DNA of 64,000 nucleotides, taken from positions 496,001-560,000 of the forward strand of contig JABMLP010000001.1 of assembly GCA_013176395.1 (NCBI GenBank). The letters are read 5' to 3'. Positions 53,488 through 64,000 of the stretch are shown here, piece by piece; position 1 is the first letter of the stretch, and the number at the start of each line of letters is the position of its first letter. The notes beneath the pieces were generated by a model. That model ran no database searches and had not been told where the DNA came from. It was given only the letters and a program-made list of their open reading frames with translations. Position numbers and translations under genes: made by a program. Origin of the DNA: Venturia oleaginea (taxonomy: Eukaryota; Ascomycota; Dothideomycetes; Venturiales; Venturiaceae).

Positions 53488-53797
53488 TACAGGTCACGTC
53501 ACAGCAAGTGGACATTGTTCATGTTCAAAGTGCATTCATTCCATAATGCCTCTTGCCATAGGCAATCTCATATCCATAGTAAAAGCAAGCCAGACGCCCA
53601 TCTCTCGTTCGTTAATGAAATACAACTGAGCACTTCAACCAACCATAAACAGCAAATCACTATACCGCCTTAACAACACATCCGTTTATTTCGTGCCAAT
53701 GATGTCCGTGTCCAAGCATGTAGATAACTCATAAGCGAGGAGGCGATGGAAGCAGGGCACCATGTAGCCAACAAACGCGATTAAATCCACAAGCAAT
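53488..53797. other. Convergent intergenic region
   Basis: About 310 bp; 3' regions of the hydrolase and histone H4 genes. Confidence 0.4.
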
Positions 53798-54398
<601 letters not shown>

Positions 54399-55597
54399 GG
54401 TGAATTAGATGTGTAAGTGAGTTTGTTTGATGGGGTTGATGTGGTTAAAGCGTGAGTTGTGATGGAGAAATGGTTGGTGGGAGTGGAGTTGATGAGTGAA
54501 GAAACCGTGGGGGGATGAAGTGGGCAGGCGAAGATATTTGTAGGCTGGGGCAGCAAAGACGCTGAGTATCGAACATTGCGCTAGCGAATTGAGCAATGCT
54601 CGGGAAATCGTTCGTTTTCCAGCATGTTTAAACACAAGTAATAAATTGCGCCCGCCCCACTATTTTCTGTTCTCTGACAACTCAAACATATCAACACCAC
54701 AATATCCCTCTCTTTGATCATCGTCTTGTAAATGGCATCTCTTGGTCTTGATCTATTACCTACTATTACGACGAGCAGACGAGCAGCTTAATCCTGCCTC
54801 GATATGCAGTCATTGCTTCACCACGCCTTCCGCAACGAGACCGACGCGACCTCCCTCTCGGCCATCTCTGCAATCCCTCAATGCGTGTGAACAACAAGCG
54901 GAGAGCATCGGTGCAGGCTCTCTCCATCTTCGAAGGACGCGTGGTATTTGATACTCACAAATACTATGGCTATCGTTCTGCTCTTCATTCTAGGATTGGA
55001 GTATCAAACTGCTTACGTACCATGGCTTGCTCGACTCAAATCTCGGCTTGATCACGAAGATGGCGTTGAAAAGCGGCCTCTCCACGAGCTCGTAAAATCT
55101 CGTGCATTCTTATCTTATTTTACTATGTTCGTCAAAAGTCACTGCCAATGATTTTGCTTGGAGGATGTGGCCAGAAAAGTAACTACTACATTCGTTGACG
55201 ATCCACCAATTATTTATCTCTACCGAGCCTGGTCAAGCCGTGAGTATAGCCGTCTTAGTGTAGGGAGTAGAAATTCGTCAGACCATGGCCACAGAGTGCA
55301 TAAGCGTGACCTGCAGACATATGAAGTCGAGCACCATGAAAACGAGAGACATCCATAATCCTGTACCTCAACTTACACTAATTCGCTTCCCAGAACCTCA
55401 ACTCATCATTTCTTAGATCAGGGTAATTTGGAGCCCCTCGCGCTATCTCTCATCGCTACTGACCGATTTTGTAGGTATTCAATACATTGTGATATCGACC
55501 TCAGCATTGGTAGGTTCCCTTCTTTCGAAGTACATACAACTCTCTCACTCGTCCATCACACCACCATGTCATTCTCTCCTCAACTCAGTCGAGGCTC
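54399..55597. other. Intergenic; histone H4 promoter and unassigned short frames
   Basis: The left ~300 bp serve as H4 promoter. A 67-codon plus frame at 54948-55151 (ILTNTMAIVLLFILGLEYQT..) and one at 55158-55358 are not recognised. Confidence 0.4.
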
Positions 55598-55738
55598 TTT
55601 CCCATTCCTGACGAACTCCGCAACAAGATTTACCGCTATTACCTCTACTAGCAAGATGGCTACCACCACAATCCCCACACGAACCAACTATTGGGCGCCG
55701 AGCTGGCACTGATGTATACCTGCAAAGCCTGCTGCTGA
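55598..55738 (+). pseudogene. 2EXR/F-box-like protein fragment
   Basis: One frame reads FPIPDELRNKIYRYYLY, a TAG, then QDGYHHNPHTNQLLGAELAL and MYTCKACC before TGA. The Leu/Ile-Pro-x-Glu-Leu-Arg-x-Lys-Ile-Tyr pattern followed by a late MYTCK motif is typical of the large 2EXR/F-box-like family of Pezizomycotina. Only ~46 codons remain, with a stop in the middle. Confidence 0.5.
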
Positions 55739-55818
55739 CATGGTTGGGCTCGCTTTCAAGAAAGGGTAGGCCGGATGATTCCTGGGCAATACATGTCCAG
55801 AAAAAGGAAAGCACATTC

Positions 55819-56790
55819 TTATTTAGCATGAAAAATCTCCTCAGCTGGTAACTCAGAAACCTCCCCCCTCCTCTCCCTTTGCACCGCCACCGCCACACCC
55901 TCCTCATCCCCATTATTCCGTCCAAATACTCCGTCCGTAGGACTAGCCCTCACTATGCCCGTCTCTTCCATTCCCTCTCCAACTTCGCCCTGTCGCCGTC
56001 GCCCCCTCCGCTTCTTCAAGAAATGCCAAATCCACCGCACAACTAGTGGTAATAGCAATAATATCCCACCAGCAACACTGGCTCCAACCACTTTAAAACT
56101 CTTTTTCGCGGGAGGCGCAGCTGATGTCATCGCCGTCGCGGTGGATGTTGATGCTGTTGTCTGCGTTAGTAGGGAGGCACTGCTGGACTCAAGGGAGGCT
56201 AAGAAAGTTGTTGGAATGATAAAAGGTGGTATCGTAGCCGAAGGAATGGAATCACTGACTGGATATGTTGTGATCGAATTCGTCGCTGCCGACGCGGCCG
56301 TCGTGACCGACGTGACCGTAGTAGAAACGGTAAAGGTAGCTGTCGAGATAGACGCAGACGCAAAACCAGGACCAGAATCAGAGCCAGATCCAGATCCGGA
56401 CCCCCAACATCGACACCATAAGCCTCACCATCCCTCCCCGCCGGCGCCATAGCCGCTCACAGATTATCCTGCGTCCAACCACCGTCACAAGGGTTCACCT
56501 TACAACATCCACGAAACGGATAATCATTAGGTCTTGTTGAAGCGTATTGATAGAATCGACTCGATGGTGATGATGGTGCGCATGTCCCATCCACGAAGCT
56601 GCCAAATGATCTACTATCAAAGGAAGTGATTCTCAGCTTTGCTGGGGCACAGCCGTTTTCGCAGTCTATATCATCGCCCTCGCAGCATCCGACGAATTTG
56701 GAAGACGATGATGCTGGGCAGGCATAGTAACGTCCGCCAATGAACACCAGGCTGCAAATGTTGACGCGAATGGGTTGCTTGATTGGTGTG
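55819..56790 (-). pseudogene. Single-pass Cys-rich surface protein, frame apparently broken
   Basis: A Cys-rich ectodomain reads INICSLVFIGG-like PIRVNICSLVFIGG, YYACPASSSSKFVGCCEGDD, CENGCAPAKL, FRGCCKVNPCDGGWTQDN. This is followed, in a different frame, by a Ser/Thr-rich stalk (ISTATFTVSTTVTSVTT ..), a membrane span (VVGASVAGGILLLLPLVVRW) and a basic/acidic tail ending at 55819. This layout (Cys-rich, Ser/Thr stalk, one TM, short tail) is common in fungal surface proteins of unknown role. Between ectodomain and stalk a TGA follows DNL at about 56462 and the frame slips at a TCTGGA-type microsatellite. I found no intron that repairs it. The 5' end is unclear; a frame starting at 56890 (MLLTMQIHARNQ) may be exon 1. 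Confidence 0.55.
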
Positions 56791-57369
56791 GCGAGTTTTT
56801 ATGTGTCGTCGAATTCTTGGTCGGTGAGTTTTTGTTCGAGGTGTTAGAATGGGTTTGATTTCGCGCGTGGATTTGCATCGTGAGGAGCATGGTGATTAGT
56901 ACATGATACTGGTTTATGTCGAAAGAATGGAGTCCTGAAAGTGAAAACACTGCGGGCAGTCTTGAGCGAGGTAGTAGATCTCTAAAGTAGAAGAGAGAGG
57001 TTGCTAGACAATGGTTGTGAAGGATCTGCCAATAGTAGCCCATAGGTGTGTGCGGTAAGTCCCGGCGAACGACGGCAGACGACAGCGTTATACATGACCG
57101 CGATGAATGAGTCCTCGTGCAGACATTGACGATTTCGGTAACAAGATATCTGTTATTTGCAGCAAGAAAGCGAGTTCAACTTTTCTTTGAAGATGTAAAG
57201 AAGCCACCCTGAGAGATAAAATAGTGAAGTCAGCAGAAGATGCCAAATGTTGAGACACGTGAATTCAACTACCAATACCAAAAAGGAAGACTCCTCCCTC
57301 GGTCGATGGAACTAGAGAGTTTCAAACGCCATGCTATGCAATCGTACAATCAATAAGTCGCTCCAACGC
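56791..57369. other. Intergenic; possible first exon of the surface protein, otherwise nothing seen
   Basis: 3' flank of the CUZ1-like gene on its right and 5' region of the surface-protein gene on its left. Confidence 0.4.
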
Positions 57370-58290
57370 TTAGACAGTAATGAGGTCTGGCACAGCAGGT
57401 CCGACGCCTCTCAACAAGACAATGGTATTGCCGGTGATCAACACCTCTCCCACCTTCTCGGAGTACTCCAACAGCCTCCCTTGCTCAACATGGAATATCC
57501 GTAATTTCTCTTCCTCTCCCTCAACTCTGTTATTCACGTTTTGTACCTGCAACGCCTTCGCGGCGGCGTCTAGAACGCGACCTATACTCCAGTCTTTTCC
57601 ATAGTAAAACTTGCCCGTGGGAAACTTGGCGGTTGTCGTATCTGCCGAAGCCTCCACGTACAAGTATACTCTCTTCTCTGCAGGGATCTTGACATCGCCC
57701 TTTGCTGTGGTTTTAAGTGTATTGATCTGAGCTATGCCAGGTTTGGCAGGTTTCTTGTCGACTTTCGGTCGTATTGAAATGTTGCTTGTTGATGGCATCG
57801 CTTCTTTCTTTTTCAAACCCCAGGCTTTGAAGCGGTCCAAAGCCGCCATACCCTTCTCCCTCGGTGTAACAGGAACAATGATTGGTTTCCCGGCGCAAGC
57901 ATGCTGATCTTGGAAGCGATGGGCGAGGCAAAAGTGGCGACGACATTCTCGACATTCGCAACTCGGGGATGCTGGTGTGTCTATAAGCGTCTTACAAGTG
58001 GGAGCGCGACATTGTTTGTCATGGTTGTATATCGAGGGTTTCTCCTTTAGGGTGATGTTCGAGTTGATTCCGGTTCGCGCTTTCGCGGCAGCTCCTTCTT
58101 GGGGGCATTTATGAGCCGTCTCCGTCCGGTGGTCGAGACAGTACATCTTCTTGCAGGAAAGGCATTTAAATGGCAGGAGATCGAGGACGTGGCAGTACTC
58201 CATGGCACAGTGGGCGCCGATGGCTTCGACATCGCCTTGGGACATTTTGGTGTAGCTCGCGGGCTCGTTGTTCTCTGAGGACGAGGCCAT
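57370..58290 (-). CDS. CUZ1: AN1 zinc-finger / ubiquitin-like protein, Cuz1-like
   Basis: A single intact exon of 306 codons. Two AN1-type zinc fingers: the first at about residues 24-65 (CAMEYCHVLDLLPFKC, CKKMYCLDHRTETAHKC), the second at about 90-132 (CRAPTCKTLI, CECRECRRHFCLAHRFQDQH). After a basic linker the C-terminal ~100 residues form a ubiquitin-like domain (VYLYVEASADTTTAKFPTGK, YYGKDWSIGRVLDAAAK, LLRGVGPAVPDLITV). This order matches yeast Cuz1, which binds Cdc48 and the proteasome and helps clear ubiquitinated proteins under arsenite stress. Confidence in the orthology is good; the arsenite role is carried over from yeast. Confidence 0.9.
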   Translation of the reverse strand: MASSSENNEPASYTKMSQGDVEAIGAHCAMEYCHVLDLLPFKCLSCKKMYCLDHRTETAHKCPQEGAAAKARTGINSNITLKEKPSIYNHDKQCRAPTCKTLIDTPASPSCECRECRRHFCLAHRFQDQHACAGKPIIVPVTPREKGMAALDRFKAWGLKKKEAMPSTSNISIRPKVDKKPAKPGIAQINTLKTTAKGDVKIPAEKRVYLYVEASADTTTAKFPTGKFYYGKDWSIGRVLDAAAKALQVQNVNNRVEGEEEKLRIFHVEQGRLLEYSEKVGEVLITGNTIVLLRGVGPAVPDLITV

Positions 58291-58578
58291 GATGGCTGGG
58301 ACTGAAGTATATTTATTCCCTCTGCGGTACTACAGTATGGTGAATAATGTCTTTCTCCAGGCAGTGTGAGTGCGTAAGGCATGCCGAAGCTGCCAGAAGG
58401 GCAATGAATGAGGCTGAGCTGTTGGCTTGGTCAACATGAACCAGCCGAGTCCGCCGAATCATTTCCGTCCAAGCTTCAGCCGAACATTGATTCTAACAAT
58501 TATTTATCACTGTTCAAATATCCTGTTGCAGCCATTGCCGCTCATTGAATCGTGGTCCATTGGGCCTCACTCTCTGCC

Positions 58579-60621
58579 ATGTCCAGGCATCTCTCCCCGA
58601 GTGCACAATTGCTGCGTGGTTCGCGCCTCTTCTCGCTCCCTCCACCTCTGCCCAAACCGACAATCGAGTCTCAAGCGGCAATCGGATACCGCACCTCAGA
58701 CAGCTGTACCACTCCCTTTCCGACACATCAAGCCATCTCCGCACCAGATTCTTCAATTCGCCGTGGTGATTGGGGTTTCAAACGAGCCCTACCCGTTCGC
58801 GACACAGGCAATGAAGTCAAACCTTTCGTTCGGACAGTTGCTCGACTCACCTCGAACGATACAGTCGAGCACATCACCGATTATGAGACAGCCTCGGATC
58901 TTGAGAAGACATGGGAGAAATTTCAAGAGATGAAGATTGCCATGGTGCGGACGGACTTGAAGAAGAAGATTGGAGGGGAAAATAAGAGTGCTTTTGAGCC
59001 ACTATATGATTGCACGGATCGAGCAACCGCTCCGACACTTGGACCGAATGCTGAAGGCAATGCAAGATGGAAATACAGTGGCCCATCCATTGGAAACATG
59101 ACACAGCGCGAATTCACCGACTTTGTTACGAAACGACTTCAACGCCGGAAGAAGGATTTTGACAAAGTTCTTCGGGCAAAAGTTCTTCGTGTGTATCTTA
59201 TGAATCGGCGGGGAGAGGCCCAAAAGGCATTAGAGAACTCGAACACTGCTGGGAAAACGCCGGAAGGACATGTTACGGAGGACGGAAAGGATGTACTTAC
59301 GCCTGGGCCCGATGGAGAAGTGATTCCCAATGTTGCCAAACACGATATAGAAGATCCTACCATCCTTCTCAACTTAAGCTACATGAATTGGCTATGCCAG
59401 CTTCGCATTGGTGCTGGATCTTCATCCTCGGTAGAAACGGCCGAATCTTACGGTAGCTGGGACCACTACAAGAAGAGCATGGAACGGGCTGAGCGGAGGC
59501 AGTTCAAGAATTACTTTGGAGCACCCATCGAAGGAGGAAGACAAGGTTTCCTTTCTCATATTGATGAAATCGCAACACAACACGGCCGTGAGAACGTGAA
59601 GGAAATCCTTTTGCAGGAGCTGGGAAAAATCGACGATGAGGCATATCAACAAATGCTTGCGCAGCCAGACCCCGAGAAGATTCCCAACGTAGATCTGCCT
59701 TTATCTGTGCTGCTCAAAAAGGTGTATTTCGATCAAATCTCCGCCGCGCTCTCCATGGCCATCCCTGAACAAAGTTACTTGAGCACGATGGTGGAGGAGC
59801 TGAACAGTTTGTCTAGGCAAGAGAGCATGGACCGGATTGCAAACGTCCTCTTTGCTGAATGGGATTTCCTAACTATGTTCAAGTCGAGATTCGAGACATC
59901 ATATTTGAATTGGCTTGTCGGCCGGAGGGCAAATCAGACAGTCACATCTGAGCTGAACGAACTTGTCCGCGAGTTTTTGGACATTCCAGGATTGAAGGCT
60001 GAAGATATTTCCGGCAAGTCGGACAAAGCGGCCGCCGAGAAATTCACCACACATCCATCGGGAGGCCTTTCATACCTCAAATCAAACAGTTACTTCGACA
60101 ACCACCCCATATTGGGCCCTCAAAGCACTCGGGCTACTTTCGACGCGCGCGTCCTATTACCAAGGAGCCAATTTTCTCGGGTAGGCAGAGCGCATCTCGG
60201 TATCGGTGGTTTTGTGGTGCCAGAGACCGGAGAATTGGATCCTGCTCTGGCATCTCTGAATCTTATGGAGGATGGTGGTCTCAAGGTACCCATGGAGGTG
60301 TCATCGGCAAGTATGACTCGTTGGGCAGCAGTGAAGCTACAAGTACAAAAGCCGCGTAGCTCAGACACGCACAACATCAAACTGGGTCATCTAGAGCATG
60401 CGACCGTTGCAGCGTATAAGAGGCAGCAGCGAGCAGAGCCCTTCCAGGGCCGATTCAACACGGCTCTTGATGCGAACCCCGCGGAAGTTGGAGTCAAGAA
60501 GCAAGAAGTTGAAGTCAAGAAGCAACATGCTTCCATCTCAACTTTGTTGGGTATGTTGGAAAACCCGAATAAGCAGGATACACAGAATGAGGAGGCAAAC
60601 CCAGATGCTCGAGACTTGTAG
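58579..60621 (+). CDS. MRP51: Mitochondrial small-subunit ribosomal protein MRP51 (bS1m)
   Basis: A single intact exon; from the Met at 58579 it gives 680 aa (an upstream Met at 58552 adds nine residues). I prefer 58579 because MSRHLSPSAQLLRGSRLFSL is an amphipathic, Arg/Ser-rich mitochondrial targeting start like that of other MRP51 proteins. The family core follows: RRGDWGFKRALPVRDTG, VEHITDYETASDLEKTWEKF, then GPSIGNMTQREFTDFV and a long helical middle. Pezizomycotina MRP51 is much longer than the yeast protein, and this C-terminal extension ends with KKQEVEVKKQHASISTLLGM, a motif for the very end of the family. It is transcribed divergently from the CUZ1-like gene (~290 bp between starts). 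Confidence 0.88.
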   Translation: MSRHLSPSAQLLRGSRLFSLPPPLPKPTIESQAAIGYRTSDSCTTPFPTHQAISAPDSSIRRGDWGFKRALPVRDTGNEVKPFVRTVARLTSNDTVEHITDYETASDLEKTWEKFQEMKIAMVRTDLKKKIGGENKSAFEPLYDCTDRATAPTLGPNAEGNARWKYSGPSIGNMTQREFTDFVTKRLQRRKKDFDKVLRAKVLRVYLMNRRGEAQKALENSNTAGKTPEGHVTEDGKDVLTPGPDGEVIPNVAKHDIEDPTILLNLSYMNWLCQLRIGAGSSSSVETAESYGSWDHYKKSMERAERRQFKNYFGAPIEGGRQGFLSHIDEIATQHGRENVKEILLQELGKIDDEAYQQMLAQPDPEKIPNVDLPLSVLLKKVYFDQISAALSMAIPEQSYLSTMVEELNSLSRQESMDRIANVLFAEWDFLTMFKSRFETSYLNWLVGRRANQTVTSELNELVREFLDIPGLKAEDISGKSDKAAAEKFTTHPSGGLSYLKSNSYFDNHPILGPQSTRATFDARVLLPRSQFSRVGRAHLGIGGFVVPETGELDPALASLNLMEDGGLKVPMEVSSASMTRWAAVKLQVQKPRSSDTHNIKLGHLEHATVAAYKRQQRAEPFQGRFNTALDANPAEVGVKKQEVEVKKQHASISTLLGMLENPNKQDTQNEEANPDARDL

Positions 60622-60747
60622 ATTATCTAGATGAGCCATGTAAACATACCAAAATAACGTGTTTCACTAGCTAGCTGGCCACCCAAGCTAGCTGGCCACT
60701 CAGCCCATGCGTCGCGTTCACCGTAGTTATTTTCATTTTTATCAACA

Positions 60748-61665
60748 ATGCCTCCTTTGTACGACTTTCAAAAAGAAGGAAGAATTTCTTTAGCTATTCA
60801 AGCCTTAGAACAAGGCCAGATTAAGAGCGTACGAACTGCAGCTCAGTTATATAATGTGCCTCGATCTACACTTCAAACTCGCTACAACGGTACACTCTCT
60901 TGACACGATTCACATCGTACAACGCAAAAACTTACTCTTCTTGAAGAGTAGATCCTTGTTCAACGTATTCTTGATCTAGATGGTCAAGGATTCTCCCCCC
61001 GGATATCTATTGTACGAGAGATTGCAGATCTTGTCCTCGCGAACCGCGGCGCGTCTCCTCCCCAAACAGTCGGCAAGAACTGGGCTTCAAACTTCGTCAA
61101 CCGCCACGACTCACTTCGTACGATGTTAAACCGAAAGTACGATTACCAGCGCGCGAAATTTGAGGATTCAGTACTTATCCAGGGCTGGTTTAACTTTGTA
61201 CGAAACCTAATCGCTAAATACGGTATCCTCAACGAAGACATCTACAACTTTGACGAGACTGGCGTTCAAATGGGAGTAATTTCAACCTCAAAAATGGTTA
61301 CAAGAGCTGAGAGAAAGGGTCACCCGGATAAAAAACAGCCAGGCAATCGGGAATGGGTTACTATTATACATGGAATCAATTCACGGGCAATTTTGCAAGG
61401 CGAGAACGCAGCACTTCGGGTTGAAAATAAACGCCAAAGACAAAAGTGAGTAAAGCGTCGAACAAGGATCCAAATAGGAGGTACTTTAACTATCAGTGAG
61501 GGTCAGGATAGGGTACGCGAGCGTGAATTGGAGCAGCAAATCAAGGTTGAAGTGCAGCAAGGCGGTTCTCGTACGATACAGTTGCAGCCAAAAACGCGTG
61601 CTCCAAGAACATGTAGTTTATGTGGATCGCTTGAACACACTGCTCGTACATGTTTAAAGCGATAA
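60748..61665 (+). pseudogene. Pogo-like transposase A, internal deletion, keeps zinc knuckle
   Basis: Starts MPPLYDFQKEGRISLAIQAL with an HTH (VRTAAQLYNVPRSTLQTRYN), then a CENP-B-type region (QTVGKNWASNFVNRHDSL), D1 of the catalytic triad (YNFDETGVQMGVISTSKMV) and WVTIIHGINS. At that point the sequence jumps to a C-terminal coiled-coil (ILQGENAALRVENKRQRQK), so D2 and D3 are deleted. The tail ends with a CCHC-like knuckle, CSLCGSLEHTARTC. Three in-frame stops at 60901-60903, 60949-60951 and 61447-61449 fit C-to-T changes (CGA or CAG to stop). The product could not cut DNA. Confidence 0.85.
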
Positions 61666-61710
61666 ATTTCAGCTTAGACAGTTATTTAATTCATGATATG
61701 TTGCGATATA

Positions 61711-63536
61711 ACGTGTTTCACCATTCGCTTGGCCACTCTCCACTCACTTGGCCACTCCACTCACTTGGCCACCCAACCAAAAAGTCTAATCCCTTGGTAC
61801 AATTATCGCGATAATGTCAACACCAACCCCCGGATCGGCTTGCAAAGAGGCTAGATTACTTCTTGCGAAGCAGAGCTTTCAAACGAATCCGAATTTAAGT
61901 CAACGTCAAATCTCAGCGTCGTACGATATTCCTCGATCTACACTTCAGTCTCGTCTTCATGGTGGTAAACCACGAAGCGAATCTAACCACCAAAAGAGAA
62001 AGTTACAAATACATGAAGAGCAGGCTCTGGTTCAGTGGATCCTAGACCTTGATCGACGAGGATTTCCGCCCCAAATTATCGACGTACGACGAATGGCAAA
62101 CGCTTTACTCGAAAAACGCGGTACGAATCCTCCACCGTCATTAGTCGGGAAGAACTGGGTATCCCGCTTCATCAACGCTCAGCCGGAGCTTTGTACGAAG
62201 TGGAATCGTAAATTCCATTCACAGCGTGCAAAATGCGAAGATCCAGCGACAATCAACGCGTGGTTTCAGCGTGTTGAAGAGACGCGTCTGTCGTACGGCA
62301 TCCTTACGGAGGATATATACAATTTTGACGAGACTGGCTTTATGATGGGGGTTATCGCGACCTCAAAGGTGGTTACAAGCGCAGATACAGTCGGACGAGC
62401 AACTGTTGTACAGCCAGGGAATCGTGAATGGATAACAGCGATTGAGGGAATCAACGCGTCAGGCTGGGCAATTCCGCCGTTTATTATCCTTCCTGGAAAA
62501 GTACATCAATCAAACTGGTACCGTCAGTTACCGGCCGATTGGGTTATTGCTATCAGCAATAATGGCTGGACAACTGATGAGCTTGGATTTGAGTGGATCA
62601 AGCACTTCAATACTCATACCGAAGCTCGTACGAAGGGTACCCACCGCCTCCTTATCCTCGATGGCCACAGCAGTCACGCAACACCAGACTTTGATGAATA
62701 TTGTCGTACGAATAACATCATCACACTCTGTATGCCGCCACACACATCTCATCTTCTTCAGCCGCTTGATGTAAGCTGTTTTTCGCCTTTGAAACGCTCC
62801 TACGGCCAAGCAGTTCAAGAGCTTGTTCGTCAGGGAACCCACCATATTGATAAAGAGGACTTTCTATCAATCCATGCAAGCATCCGACCTACTATCTTCT
62901 CTGAGCAGAATATTAAGAGCGGTTTTCAAGCGACAGGAATTATTCCGTACGACCCGCAGCGCGTTCTTTCGTCGCTTACAGTTACCAAAACGCCCTCACC
63001 ACCAGGTACACTCCATGGAGTAGCGCCACAGTAAACTCCTCGTACGATAGCTCAGCTTGAGCAGCAGGCTCAGCTCGTCCGAAATCTTCTTCATCGCAAA
63101 TCTCAGAGCCCAAGTAGTCAAGCAATTGGTCAACTCATCAAAGGATGTCAAGTCGCAATGAATTCAGCAGTAATACTTGCAGAAGAGAATAGGAAGCTTC
63201 GTACAGAGAACCAACGACGAAAACAGAAGCAACAGTATCGTAGACGATATATTTCATATGGAGGCGTTTTACAAGCTCAACAGGGTCAGTTCTTGGTCGA
63301 GGGATGCGAAAATAGCTCTAGAGATAGTGTTCAAGATCAGGAAGTCGTCGTACGACAGCGAGCATTACCAACATGTAGTGGCTGCGGTATTCAAGGTCAT
63401 AAGATTAATCGATGCCCAAATACGTAAAGAATGTATTGTCAGAATTATTTTAATAAAAGCTGTATTGGTGGGAGGTTTATCGCACGATGACTTGAGATTT
63501 AGTGGTTGGGGTGGCCAAGTGAGTGGTGAAACACGT
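61711..63536. mobile_element. Pogo-like transposon B, inserted inside element A
   Basis: TIRs start ACGTGTTTCACCATTCGCTT (left) and, on the reverse strand of the right end, ACGTGTTTCACCACTCACTT. TA target duplication at 61709-61710 and 63537-63538. The left end has two further copies of the CTCACTTGGCCAC motif, likely subterminal binding sites. Confidence 0.88.
61814..63427 (+). pseudogene. Pogo-like DDE transposase B, nearly complete, one in-frame stop
   Basis: The ORF from 61814 (MSTPTPGSACKEARLLLAKQ) has a psq-type HTH (LSQRQISASYDIPRSTLQSR), a CENP-B-like second HTH (GKNWVSRFINAQPEL) and the full catalytic domain: YNFDETGFMMGVIATSKVV (D1), LLILDGHSSHATPDFDEY (D2), PPHTSHLLQPLDVSCFSPLKR (D3). 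After 406 codons a TAA at 63032-63034 follows GVAPQ. The same frame then continues TPRTIAQLEQQAQLVRNLL, a coiled-coil (EENRKLRTENQRRKQKQ) and a zinc knuckle CSGCGIQGHKINRC, ending at 63427. The stop therefore removes only the C-terminal tail, so the truncated protein might still be catalytic. It is the best candidate for driving element A and relatives. Confidence 0.88.
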
Positions 63537-63723
63537 TAATACTATGTTACGTCAAAGAATTTTGTGCGGGTGGAGTGGCCAGCGAGCTTGTGAAACACGT
63601 TAACATATAACGTAGTCTATAGGCCTATGCGCCATATATGCCTGTGCGCCAACCCCACCGAGTATTCTTACAAAAAACGTATATATTTCAACAACACCGC
63701 CATCTATAACAGTAATATACATT

Positions 63724-64000
63724 TTAATTGGTTCTTTGACGCTCTGGGCAGGTCCTAGCATTATGCTCAAGCGACTGGCATACGCTGCACTTTGGTGGTG
63801 CTCGTTGCCGTACCTGAGCAGGTACATTTTCAACCCCCTCAGTAGGCGTATTCTGCTAGCCACCAGAGACCTATCTCGTTGGTTGTCCAGCCGTTCTCGC
63901 TCACGCCAATTGCCCAATCTGGTGGTAGGATCCCGTCTGAATACCAGGCTGCCTGGTGCATTACTGCCTCGAAAATAACGAGCGAAGGGATTGGAAACCC
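63724..64000 (-). pseudogene. Third pogo-like transposase, internally deleted, entering from the right edge
   Basis: Reading leftward from the edge: PSLVIFEAVMHQAAWYSDGI, LPPDWAIGVSENGWTTNEIG and LWWLAEYAY then a stop. These align with the segment of transposase B just before D2. A few bases on, another frame gives VENVPAQVRQRAPPKC and the knuckle CSVCQSLEHNARTC, ending at a TAA at 63724-63726. The D2-D3 core is therefore missing, as in element A. A plausible end of the element lies near 63612-63660, where GCGCCA motifs repeat, but I could not fix its TIR. Confidence 0.7.

Larger units (their letters stand above)
60657..63600. mobile_element. Pogo-like transposon A, core-deleted, carrying a nested element
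   Basis: Left TIR starts ACGTGTTTCACTAGCTAGCT at 60657; the reverse complement of the right end (63600 leftward) starts ACGTGTTTCACAAGCTCGCT. TA flanks both ends (60655-60656 and 63601-63602). Element B (61711-63536), itself flanked by TA, sits inside near the 3' end, after the transposase remnant. Confidence 0.85.

Noticed and set aside
63600..63917. 105-codon minus frame as a separate protein
   Set aside because: It is an out-of-frame shadow of the third pogo transposase, whose knuckle lies in another frame.

Overview
This window is nuclear DNA from a filamentous ascomycete (Pezizomycotina). The evidence is short GT-AG introns of about 45-120 nt with CTAAC/CTGAC-type branch points, and fungus-specific families: a Zn2Cys6 regulator with a fungal TF domain, a HeLo-domain protein, a CYS-3/MetR-like bZIP, an AsaB/CmcJ-type oxygenase and Fot1/pogo DNA transposons. 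A Leotiomycete-like source is a guess from gene style only. Most real genes are multi-exon, so several (histone H4, V-ATPase subunit e, part of ARV1, a 180-aa membrane protein) appear only when exons are joined by hand.

Layout. 1-965 is the decayed end of a Mutator-like transposase. 1.3-16 kb is housekeeping sequence: RING-like protein, BAX-inhibitor protein, ceramide synthase, a 3.5-kb gene-poor stretch, small nuclear protein, DNA polymerase eta and a HeLo-domain protein. 16-28 kb looks like a small catabolic locus in decay. An intact 2OG-Fe(II) dioxygenase is divergent from an intact Zn2Cys6 regulator. Next come a broken amidohydrolase, a broken NCS2 nucleobase permease, a fragment of an isochorismatase-fold hydrolase and an intact SDR. 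The amidohydrolase is split by a 1,692-bp perfect palindrome made of two head-to-head copies of a Copia LTR plus gag start, flanked by a 5-bp target duplication (GATGG).

28-41 kb holds a Ser/Asp-repeat protein, a methionine-permease-like transporter, a broken AsaB/CmcJ oxygenase, the bZIP factor, a secreted HExxH protein, ARV1 and VMA9. 41-50 kb is accessory: a degraded Ser/Thr-rich secreted protein, a small membrane protein, an unassigned 260-aa protein and a Fot1/pogo element with 50-bp inverted repeats. 52-60.6 kb has an intact isochorismatase-fold hydrolase, histone H4, a Cys-rich surface protein that looks disrupted, a CUZ1-like AN1/UBL protein and the mitoribosomal protein MRP51. 60.6-64 kb is a nest of pogo-like transposons, one inserted inside another, plus a third running off the right edge.

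The strongest candidate for something unusual is the Copia palindrome. It has the hallmarks of integrase-mediated insertion although both ends are 5' LTR ends, and any read-through transcript would fold into a hairpin of about 790 bp carrying LTR and gag sequence.
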